Below are positions 46,101-55,454 of a stretch of 64,000 nucleotides of DNA, piece after piece. The number at the start of each line of letters is the position of its first letter. The first letter of the stretch is position 1. Source of the DNA: Anaeramoeba flamelloides (Eukaryota; Metamonada; Anaeramoebidae); contig JANTQA010000029.1 in NCBI GenBank assembly GCA_027625915.1, positions 9,300,001-9,364,000 on the forward strand, written 5' to 3'. The notes beneath the pieces are model-generated. The model worked only from the letters and a program-made list of their open reading frames with translations, did no database searches and was not told the DNA's origin. Both the position numbers and the translations under genes were made by a program.

Positions 46101-49100
46101 ATAATATTTTCATACTTTTATTCAATTTGCAAATAATTTTGGTTTTTGAAAAATATGAAAAACATCTTTTTCATCTTTTAGTTTTTTGTTATCATTTTAT
46201 TTTTTTGAATTACATAATCAGTTTCGTTCGATCAATAATTTTTTTCAGAATGATTGATATTAAATTAAAGTTTAATTTTTCAAAATAGAAAAACTCAAAA
46301 CAACAATTAATGTTAGCTAACCAGTCGATCGATCAATAATTGTTAATAGAATTTCAACAAATTTACCAAGACATTTTTTTATTAAGATTCAAATACTTCT
46401 GATGAATGTATCTACTAGATACTCTTTGAATCAGAAGTCTCAAATTTAGTCACTTCAAAATTCTCTCTCTAACAGATTAGATGAGGTTTCATCTAACCCT
46501 TAACAATAAATCCAAGACATTTTTTTGTTTGTCCATCTCCAAAATTTTCATATTTTTTTTTGACACACCCTTAATTTATTAGTATTAATAATTATTTATT
46601 TTTTGTTTTGTGACTATTGTAATTTATAAACAATTATTGGCATTCTGATTCGCTAGAAGCTTCTAATTTAGTATTTCTCATAAATTTTATTTAATAAGAT
46701 TTTTTTTTTTCAGAAATTGAATTATTATGAGTTGAAAATTTTTGAATTGGGGTTTAGTTAAAAGCTTTTGATCAAAAACATGAGAAATTGAACTTATATA
46801 TTTATTCATGACTATTTTATTTTTAAAATCAAAATTAATGATATTAGTCAAATATCAAAATTTTTACTAATTGAACAATAAGAATTTTATTGAATTATTA
46901 TTTCGGTTATTTTTTTTTCTAACTACTTTCAAAAATACAGAAACAATTTTGTTATTTTTTTGATTATATATTATACTTGTATATTTCTCTTAATATGAAC
47001 TTAAATAATATGTAATATTTGAAAAATAAAGAACATAATTCTTTATATATCTGATTTTTAACAAAGTTATTCTAAATCTCCTTCATAAATAAATTCTAGT
47101 TTAAATAATCTTTAATTGTATTATTTTTTCAAGTTTTAGAAGTAAAATTTGATTTTTCAAGAGATAAATAGTGTACGCATTCACTAAATTTCAATTTTAA
47201 GAATATCCTTAATTTTATTTTTTTCTTTAAAATTATATTTTAGTTCAGATTTTAACAAATTTAATCTTTCTTACATTTTTTTTTTTTTTTATTCTCTTTT
47301 TTCTCTCTTTCTAATATATATAAATTAATATAATATTATAGTATGATGTATGTAATTTTCTTTTTTTTTTTTTTTTTATGATTCTTATTTTTATAAATAG
47401 TAAAAGAATAGAAAGGTGAATATTTGTAAAATAATTTTAATTTAAATTGCAAATTCATGAAATTAATAGGATTATTCCTATTAAATAGCAATAATTTTCT
47501 CAAAAATGATTACAACAAATAATTCTTGATTTTCTTTCACCAAATTTATTGATTTACATTTTTAATTAATTTTATTTTTTTCAATTCGATGCCATAATTA
47601 CTTTCTATATTAATTTGGTAAATGAATTACACTTGATTATTTTTTTTCTTTTTAATAATTCTCTTGCTAAAAAATTCTGCGAACATAAAAAATAAAAATA
47701 AAAATCATGATCATATTATTAGAATACTTCTCCACTTTATTTTGCTGCTGAAAATGGAAATGCAAAAATAATTGAAATGTTACTGAAGGCTGGTGCCGAT
47801 CCAAACATTCGTACTATTTATGTTGAAAACAGTTGTCTTCATATAGGATGTAAAAATGGTAATTTCCAAGCAGTACAACTCTTAATCGACACGGGGGTAA
47901 ATATTAATCTTATGAATAAAGATGGTTTGACCCCCTTGCATATTTCTGTTCAAGAAGAATATGAAGAAATTGTTGAATTTTTATTAACATGTGGTTCTGA
48001 TATCTCCATTCCAAATAAAGAAAAAAAGCTTGCAATCGAAATAGCAGAAAAAAAACATAATAAATCTTTAAAAAATTTAATTTGCAAATATTCCAAGATC
48101 AATGATATCTATTGCGAAAACAAAACATCCAATTCAATAAAAATAACTTGGAAAATACCATTTAGCTTTTTAAATTATCAACATTTCATTATTGAATATG
48201 GAATAATTTTCAATCAAGAGGAATCCTTTTTGGAATTGATCGAAATCAAAGAAACTAATATAAAATTAGAAAAATTAGACGAATTCCAAGAATATTATTT
48301 TAGAATCAAAGTAAGAAAAAATGGGAAAGAGTTCGAATGGAGCGATGTAATAAAATTTAAAACAGAGGCTTTAAAATTGCCAAAAAAAATCGATCCAGAA
48401 AGTATTTTTGGAATTTATAATAGAAATGAAAAATTAACAAAACTCAAATGGGATGTTCCAAGCGAACTGATTGATTATTATGAATTAAAATTCAATGGTC
48501 GTCAATATCGGCAAGCAAAAACTAATCGTTATCAAATTGAAGGGGAAGTCAATACTGTGAAGATTACACCGCACAATAGAATTGGCTTTGGCCCCACATC
48601 TTTAAAAATTCTAAAATCACCTCATCCCGATTTTTGTAATTTTGTTGATTTCAAAAAAAAATTTTCCGTAGATGAAGGGAAAGCTACTTTTTTAGTGCAA
48701 TTGGTTGATGAAGTTGGTAAAAAAATCGTAACTGGTGGCGAATGGGAACCTGGCTTTACTTTTTATGTTAAGCCATTTTTTAAAAAAAAATTGACCTTAA
48801 CAATTAATCATGAAAAAAGAGAAAATCAAAATCAAAATGATAATGATAATAATGAAATTGAGAAGGAAAATGATCTAAATGAAAAAATTGAATTTAAAGA
48901 AAAAGAAATTCAGAAAGAAAAGGAGGATAAAAATAAAGAAATTCAAAAAGAAAAGGAAAATGGGGAAAATGAAATAGAAAATGAAAATGAAAACAAAGTC
49001 AAAAAACAAGAAAAAAATAATAAAGGTGTCAAAAATAAAAAAGAAATTGGAAAAAAAGAAAATAATCTTGATAATGAAATAATAAATGACAAAAATCTCA

Positions 49101-51793
49101 AAATGATTAATGAAAATAAACAAAAAAATGTGACTCTTGAAATTAAAAAGGAAAAACAAAAAAATGGAAATAAAAAAGATCTAAATTTAGTAAAAATTAA
49201 AAAAAGTGAAAATAATACAGAAAAAGAAAAAGAAAAAGAAAAAGAAAAGGGTAATGAAAAAAAAATAAAGAGTGAAAAAGATAAAAATGAAGCAACAAAT
49301 AATAATAGTACAATTAAAAATGAAAACAAAAATATAGAAAAAGAAAAAGTCAAGGAAAAAACAAAAATTGATTATCAACAATATGGAATTAAGGCAAATT
49401 CAGAAATTTTTTCAAATGGTAGATATTTATTTACTTATTTTGTAAATAAAGCAGGTTTATATGAAGGTAATATTTTTTATAATCAAAAATTACTTGATTT
49501 ATCACCTTTTATTTTTGAAATGAAAAGTGGTAAGTTTTCGCCTTCAAAAAGCAAATTTCAATTTTTAAATAATAATCAAAAAAACATTTATCCAAATGAA
49601 ATTATTTTAAATGGTATTTTAGAAGATAAATACCATAACAGAATTAATTCTAAAAAAAAAATGGATATTAATTGTACAATAAATGATCTAGATGGTAATT
49701 TTAAACAAATATTTCCTATATCTTCAAAAGATGGAGAAATTCAAACAAAATTCAAGCCTTGGACTACTGGTTATTTTTATTTTTTATTCTCTAATCAAAC
49801 GGAATATTCAACAAAATACTTTAGGGTATATCCAAATTTTAATTTAAAAATTAATTTTAATAAATTAGATTTAAATTTTATAAAAGTAAATTCTTTCAAA
49901 ACCAGAACATTTAAAACAAAATTAAAACAGCAAAAAATTATAATTAAAACCTTTCCATCTAATTTAAATGAAAAATTAAAAAATAGTATTATGAATGATT
50001 TAAAAAAAATTCAATTTATTGAACATCCAAATTTAGTAAAAATATTAGGTATATCTAATTTTAATAAAAATGATAATAACGATAATAATAACAATAACAA
50101 CAATAATAATAACAATAAGGATAATAATAACAACAACAACAATAATAATAACAACAACAGCAACAGCAATAATAACAATCAATATAAAAATATTAATGAT
50201 AAGGAGAATCAAGATAGATTTTCCATTATAAACGAATATATTGAAGGGAAAAATTTAAAAGAAATCCAACCAGAATTAAATTTTCATGAAAAAATCCAAA
50301 TTCTTATTTCTATATGTAGGCTTTTAAATTTTTTGCATTCAAAAAACATTTTTTATTATCACCTAAAATCATCAAATATTTATTTCCTAAATAATAATAT
50401 TCAACTCATTAAAATAAAAAATTATGGAATGAAACACATTTTAAATGCTGCATTAAATTCAAATATAATTTTCAACACTCTAAAATATGTTGATCCTACA
50501 TTAGAATCGATAGAATCATATAGCATTAAAAATGAAGTGTTTTCTTTTGGTGTTTTAATGGGATTCGTAATGTATGGAAACCTAAAAAGAAGAAAAAAAA
50601 AACAATTTCCAAAAATTGATGAGTTAATTCTTTTATGTAAAAATAGAAAAAAAATTAAAATGAGGCCAACTATTAGTGAAATACAAAATAAATTAATATA
50701 TTTTTCCAAGACACATTTTGCAAATTTTTATTACCAGATCTTAGAATTGCCACTATTACAAACTATAAGAAAGGAAGATATTAAATTAATTCTCAAAAAA
50801 ACTCGTAAAGTTTTTGATAAGAATTCAGCCCATAGAAGAAAGACTTTTTTTATTTCAAAAAAGAAACCAAATATTTCCAATCCTAATTTGGATGCTAATT
50901 TCGGGAGGAGGGTAGTGGCAAAAAGGAATGTGAGTAATACGGGGACAAAGAGGAATCCGAAGAGAAAACATAAAAAACGGAATATCGATTATTCGCCGTT
51001 TATTAACAGTACCGCAATACTAAAAAAACGCAATCTAGGATTTTTTATTAATCTAGAAGAATCTTCGTTCTTGGATATCTCTAATTACCCCTTAGAAATT
51101 TATAAAAACATTCAAAATCTCTTTTTTAGATTCTTTAATATTAAAAATGAAGATGTCAGAATTAAAAAAATATGCTTAATAAACAATAAAAAAAATAAAT
51201 TGAATTATAAAAATTATATTTCATTTTTTCGGAAAAAATCAAAATCGGTCTCCTTTTTAAATAAATCTAACAACAATTCTTTTAATATGTACTGCAAAAA
51301 AAGATTTAGTATTGAATCTTTAGAATATAATGTTTTGTCTCATTTAGTACAATCATCAAATTTGATCAATTCAAAATATAACCCAGAAAGACCCATTTTG
51401 GCTTGGAAATTATTGAGATCAAATGAAGACGAAAATGAAATAATACAAAATGGCTTTGATAGTTATTATTTCCCAAAGCCTTTATTCTTTCATCAATACG
51501 TCGCTACGGGTAATTCTTTATTAAAAAAATCTTATAAGCAATATAAAATTTGTTTATCTTGGGTTTCTTTAGGATCTATCCATCCAGAATCAAATAGATC
51601 TGAAAAATATTTAAAAAATTTTTCATTTACAAATAAAATGAATTCAATCTATAGTTTGACTTCAAATAAATTGGTTTTAAATAATAAAAAGAAAACAACT
51701 TATGTTTTAGGAAATGTTTCAAAAGATTATATCGTAATACAAAACCCTCATGCAGTGCTTCCTCGATTCATAATAGATTTTGAAATGCTTTGA
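42707..51793 (+). CDS. Ankyrin/FN3/filamin/pseudokinase/PARP-like protein
   Basis: Two exons (42707-43192, 47723-51793) joined in phase 0 across a 4,530 nt intron give 1,518 residues. Domains: about eight ankyrin repeats (1-278; ETVLHVACELGHVKIVEFLL, TPLHIACRNGFVKCVKLL); two fibronectin III-like domains (about 288-458); a filamin repeat interrupted by a Lys/Glu/Asn tract (about 463-764) and a second one to about 864; a kinase fold (about 870-1155); a basic linker; a PARP/ART-like end (about 1285-1518). The kinase keeps the VAIK-type Lys (IIIKTF) but has YYHLKSSN for HRDLKxxN and NYG for DFG, so catalysis is unlikely. The end has VLGNVSKDYIVIQNPHAVLP, like the E-Y-V-V-Y-xP-x-Q strand of PARPs with Asp for Glu. 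A signalling scaffold is inferred. Confidence 0.92.
43193..47722 (+). other. Ankyrin gene intron 1, 4.5 kb
   Basis: It begins GTAAGTGTTTTTGG and ends CATATTATTAG. It holds the 46385-46515 segment shared with the BEACH intron and otherwise AT-rich sequence with homopolymers. I found no internal exon and none is needed, since the ankyrin repeats join in phase. Confidence 0.8.
46385..46515. repeat. Segment shared with 26822-26955
   Basis: It carries AGTCACTTCAAAATTCTCTC, an AGATTAGATGAGGTTTCATC spacer, and TAACCCTTAACAATAAATCC, matching the BEACH intron segment in order. The left part (ACTTCTGATGAATG...TTTGAATCAGAAGT) can form a small hairpin. Function unknown. Confidence 0.45.
47723..51793 (+). 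CDS. Exon 2 of the ankyrin gene
   Basis: The exon starts after ATTATTAG with NTSPLYFAAENGNAKIIEML; the ATG at 47777 is internal. It carries the last ankyrin repeats and all following domains to TGA at 51791. Long Asn codons (50070-50180) sit between the beta-4 and beta-5 strands of the kinase fold, and a Lys/Glu/Asn tract (48820-49370) sits inside the first filamin repeat. Confidence 0.93.
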   Translation, partial: NTSPLYFAAENGNAKIIEMLLKAGADPNIRTIYVENSCLHIGCKNGNFQAVQLLIDTGVNINLMNKDGLTPLHISVQEEYEEIVEFLLTCGSDISIPNKEKKLAIEIAEKKHNKSLKNLICKYSKINDIYCENKTSNSIKITWKIPFSFLNYQHFIIEYGIIFNQEESFLELIEIKETNIKLEKLDEFQEYYFRIKVRKNGKEFEWSDVIKFKTEALKLPKKIDPESIFGIYNRNEKLTKLKWDVPSELIDYYELKFNGRQYRQAKTNRYQIEGEVNTVKITPHNRIGFGPTSLKILKSPHPDFCNFVDFKKKFSVDEGKATFLVQLVDEVGKKIVTGGEWEPGFTFYVKPFFKKKLTLTINHEKRENQNQNDNDNNEIEKENDLNEKIEFKEKEIQKEKEDKNKEIQKEKENGENEIENENENKVKKQEKNNKGVKNKKEIGKKENNLDNEIINDKNLKMINENKQKNVTLEIKKEKQKNGNKKDLNLVKIKKSENNTEKEKEKEKEKGNEKKIKSEKDKNEATNNNSTIKNENKNIEKEKVKEKTKIDYQQYGIKANSEIFSNGRYLFTYFVNKAGLYEGNIFYNQKLLDLSPFIFEMKSGKFSPSKSKFQFLNNNQKNIYPNEIILNGILEDKYHNRINSKKKMDINCTINDLDGNFKQIFPISSKDGEIQTKFKPWTTGYFYFLFSNQTEYSTKYFRVYPNFNLKINFNKLDLNFIKVNSFKTRTFKTKLKQQKIIIKTFPSNLNEKLKNSIMNDLKKIQFIEHPNLVKILGISNFNKNDNNDNNNNNNNNNNNKDNNNNNNNNNNNNSNSNNNNQYKNINDKENQDRFSIINEYIEGKNLKEIQPELNFHEKIQILISICRLLNFLHSKNIFYYHLKSSNIYFLNNNIQLIKIKNYGMKHILNAALNSNIIFNTLKYVDPTLESIESYSIKNEVFSFGVLMGFVMYGNLKRRKKKQFPKIDELILLCKNRKKIKMRPTISEIQNKLIYFSKTHFANFYYQILELPLLQTIRKEDIKLILKKTRKVFDKNSAHRRKTFFISKKKPNISNPNLDANFGRRVVAKRNVSNTGTKRNPKRKHKKRNIDYSPFINSTAILKKRNLGFFINLEESSFLDISNYPLEIYKNIQNLFFRFFNIKNEDVRIKKICLINNKKNKLNYKNYISFFRKKSKSVSFLNKSNNNSFNMYCKKRFSIESLEYNVLSHLVQSSNLINSKYNPERPILAWKLLRSNEDENEIIQNGFDSYYFPKPLFFHQYVATGNSLLKKSYKQYKICLSWVSLGSIHPESNRSEKYLKNFSFTNKMNSIYSLTSNKLVLNNKKKTTYVLGNVSKDYIVIQNPHAVLPRFIIDFEML

Positions 51794-53286
51794 GTTGATT
51801 TTTGGTTCTCTTCAATGCGTTTTCTTTTTTGTTACTTTTATTTTCTTTATTCTTCTTTTTTTTATCTAATCATATGTGATTGTAATAAAAAATATTTGGT
51901 TTCATTGTTTGTTTTTTTTGGAAAATGAGAAAAGTTTTTTTTTAAAAAACTAATTTTGTTATTTTGAAATTCTTTTTTTTTTTTTTTAATTTTACTATTT
52001 TTTACCAATTTTTATCATAATCTTGGTTTTACTTCATATTGAAAAAGAATTATTTAATATATTGATCTATTTAACTTATTAATATAAAACTATTTTTCAA
52101 GAAATGTTTGGCTCACTTTATAATGTTATTGGAAGAATTTTTTTAGGTTTTTATAATTGATTCTTATTTAAAAAAAGTTTCTAATTTTTGGAATCAGAAC
52201 AATTTTTCTCTAATTTCTTTCAAATTTTTATTTCTGATTTTTTACATTTTTGTTCAAGTTTCTTTTTCTCCTTTTCTTTTTTTTGAAAAATTTTTTTAAT
52301 TTCTTTAAATTTTTCTTTTTTGTTGTTTTTATCTTTTTTTTCGTTTTTTTCTATTTTATTTCTTTTTTTTTGTTGATTGCGAAAGATTTATTTTTAAAAA
52401 AAAAAGAACTTTGAAAATACAAATAAATCACTAAGAAAAAGTCAATATAATATCTTTTAAAATACTGATAATTATCAGTATAAAATTTTCAAGTTCAACT
52501 TTGTTTCAGAGAAAGTTCAGTAATAAAAAATCTGTAATGATTATTTCAAAAATTGTAACTCACTTTTTTTATAGTTTTTGGTTTTCTTTTTTTTTAATTT
52601 TTAAAATATCAGGTTTTTATATGTTTAGAATAATTTAAAAATGAACTACAAATCAGATTTAATTCTTTGTTTTTCTTGAATAGTAGAGGATATCTTTTTT
52701 TTTTTCTTTAATTTATTATTTCAGGTGAGTCACAACATTTGAAATGGTGTTTAGTTTTGTCGAATTTTCTTCAAAAAGTGGTTTTAAGGGACTAGTCTCT
52801 ATTATTTTTTTGTTGGCCAATAACTAAATAAGGAATTCCTTATCTGGAAATATGTTTAAAATTGAAAATAGAATGGTTTTTTCAAGGTTAGAACTTTTAG
52901 TTCTTGTTTTTTTAAAATTTTACAATTCTGTCAAAAAAAGTGTATTTTAAAAATTTTTTTTAAAAAAATATGTTTAACGGATAAGAATTTTTTAATTAAT
53001 TTTGAATTTAATTATTTTCTCAAAATTAATATTTATTCTCATTTTGAAAAACGAAAAAATAATTTAAAACTAGTGAATATTTTCTCTTTCGCTTCTGTTC
53101 ATCCAACTTGACTCTATAAATAACTCAATTTGTTTTATCAATAATTACTTTTTAACAAAAATAGTTCTTATTCTTTTCTTTGATTTTTTTTAACTCTGAC
53201 AAAAACTTTTGGAATGATAATTTGGGAATACTTAAAAAAATTTCAAATTCAACAAAAACAAAATAGTGTAAACTCAAAAAGTATAT
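51794..53286. other. Intergenic region
   Basis: AT-rich, with poly(T) tracts and TTTTCTTTT-rich stretches near 52250-52400. No frame or repeat that I can support. Confidence 0.5.
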
Positions 53287-53475
53287 TCATGAAAAAAAAA
53301 GAATGGTACAAGAAAAGAAAAGAAATCTATTATTAAGAGTAAAGCATATATTACATATTTTTTTCGAATCAAACTGTTTTTTCATGCAAATCCAAAAAAC
53401 CTTTCCAGGTTTATTTTTCAAACTATTTTTTGTAGGTCTTCCACAAACATAACAAGGCTTTACTTTCTTGTTCAT
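53287..53475 (-). CDS. Small Cys-rich protein or exon
   Basis: An ATG at 53475 gives about 62 codons; a further in-frame ATG at 53529 would add 18 Lys/Phe-rich residues. The core KPCYVCGRPTKNSLKNKPGK, FWICMKKQ, KKICNICFTLNNR has the spacing CX2C...C...CX2C expected of a zinc-binding treble clef or ribbon, somewhat like GRF-type fingers (NKPGKVFWIC). I cannot name the family. The C-terminal residues are Phe-rich and may be intron read as protein. It could be a single exon of a larger gene. Confidence 0.4.
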   Translation of the reverse strand: MNKKVKPCYVCGRPTKNSLKNKPGKVFWICMKKQFDSKKICNICFTLNNRFLFFSCTILFFS

Positions 53476-53529
53476 ATTTTTTTTTATTTTTTGTATTTTT
53501 GCAAAAAGTTGAAAAAAAGCAACTTTCAA

Positions 53530-54491
53530 AAAAGTTAAAAAATTGAAAAATTTTTTATTCCTATAAAAACAATAACTAAATTTAATGAATGTTATTTATC
53601 GAGATTACATTACTATACATAAAAGTTTTTCAGTTTGATTTCAAATCTAAGAATTGGCAAAAAAAATTCTAAATCTCTATTAAATTTACCTAAAAAACTT
53701 TAATAGAGACTAGTACCTTAAATCGGGTTGAATTGTCTCTTTATTTTTAAAAAGATGATTAATAGAAATTTGATAACAGATCAAAAAAAAGGATTCAGGA
53801 CTTTTCATATTTGTTATTCCTTGTTCTACTACCTAAAATTCTAATTTTAGTTTTTCTCATCTTATTTCATTTTAACTCCTTTCATAAAAAATTAAATCAA
53901 ATCATATTATCTTTTGTTTTATTTGGTAACTCCAAAAATCAAATCTATTGAAAGGACAACTTATTGACATTAAATTTAAACACTTTACTTTTGAAATAGC
54001 AATTCTAATGCTGAAAAGTAACAGATTTTAAATTGAATATTTGTTTGCAAGATTAAAGTAGTAGTAATTCTCGAATAACAAAAACATCTAAAGTTCATTT
54101 TGATAGATTCATTTTGAATCTACTGAAATTTTTGATTTTTTATATCAATGCTCAAACCATCAAAGAGGATAAATTATTTAATTTTCAAATTTTATACACT
54201 ATAAAAAATTGTAAGGATCAATAAAATAAATAAAAAATGAAAAATTCCAAAATAATATTCTATAAAATAAATTCAAATTTATATTAGTCTAATTTCCTTA
54301 TGATTTTTTATTACTGCCAATAAATCATAATTATTGTTAATTTTTTTTTTTTTGTTTGTTTTTGTTTTTTTTTTTTAATTTTAGGGATTAATATTTGAAA
54401 AGAAAAATAAATAAAGATAAAAATAAAAAAAAAAAAATGAATAATTAAAGAATTTAAAAATTCTTGAATAAACTAAAAGAAAAAATTCAAC
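53530..54491. other. Intergenic region
   Basis: AT-rich, with a poly(T)/poly(G-T) stretch near 54340-54385. Nothing else supported. Confidence 0.5.
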
Positions 54492-55454
54492 TTATTTTTT
54501 TCTTCTGTTTTTTTGTTGATTTTTTTCTTGTTCTAATTTTTCACTTCTAAGAATTTCAAAATTTTGTATTGTTTGATCAATATTTACAGATCTTTGGTTT
54601 TGGTATCGAGTTCTGGTATTAAATTGTCTTCTGATAGTATTCTGAGAGCCGGCCTTTACAAGGTCATCTTGTCCATAGGTTAATTCCATTGCAAGTAATT
54701 TTGCATGTCCATTCATGAATTTTTTCGCAAAATCATCATTCACTTTAATTAAATTGGAAAATTCCGAAACATAAAATGAACGATGGATCCTACAAAATGA
54801 TTCAAAGATGGAAGCCCTGACGCCATAGGTAAACTTTTCAATAAAGCGGTGTAAAAAGAAGTCCCCGGTCATGACTTTGATCGATTCTTCATACATTTCC
54901 TGTGCCTTTTCTAGATCTGAGGTAATATAAATTTGATAAACAACTTCAGTTATTGGATCGCTATAGTATGGCCTTTGTTGTTTGATTAGTCTTGCAAGAT
55001 CTCTTGTATAATTTTTTCGTTTCGAGTTTAAAAATGTAGAAATAACTAAATATCTTAAGAGGTATGGGCAAATTGATGAAATTACTTCCACATAGTGTCC
55101 ATAAAAGAATTTATCTACGAATTGAGATGCAGTTTTTTCATCAGACGTGAAATAATAGCATAAGGCCCAATGAAGTAGCCATGTTTTTTCTTGTAAAATT
55201 TTTTTTTTGCTCTTGTTTTTTCTCGATTTGTCAATTAAAGTCCGGAGTGTTTCAAATTCAAGTGGTAATCTTTCTCTTTCGTTAGGCAAAAGTAATAAAC
55301 ATGACACCTTACCCCATTGAATTTCAAGTTTAGCCGATTCTTCAGAACATAATAATTGTGTGATTTTAAGATACTCCAAGGATGTTAAATAATCTCCTCT
55401 TCCATATAACCCTCTTGAGTATTGTAACAATGAATTAACATTTTCTTCAGTTAT
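54492..55454 (-). CDS. EIF3E: eIF3e exon 2
   Basis: 321 codons after a TTAATAG acceptor, starting ITEENVNSLLQYSRGLYGRG, covering the helical repeats and the winged-helix PCI part, stop TAA at 54492. Confidence 0.93.
   Translation of the reverse strand: MTEENVNSLLQYSRGLYGRGDYLTSLEYLKITQLLCSEESAKLEIQWGKVSCLLLLPNERERLPLEFETLRTLIDKSRKNKSKKKILQEKTWLLHWALCYYFTSDEKTASQFVDKFFYGHYVEVISSICPYLLRYLVISTFLNSKRKNYTRDLARLIKQQRPYYSDPITEVVYQIYITSDLEKAQEMYEESIKVMTGDFFLHRFIEKFTYGVRASIFESFCRIHRSFYVSEFSNLIKVNDDFAKKFMNGHAKLLAMELTYGQDDLVKAGSQNTIRRQFNTRTRYQNQRSVNIDQTIQNFEILRSEKLEQEKNQQKNRRKK

Noticed and set aside
48943-49381. Minus-strand Phe/Ser-rich frames in the ankyrin gene
   Set aside because: Shadows of the Lys/Glu/Asn insertion in the filamin repeat.
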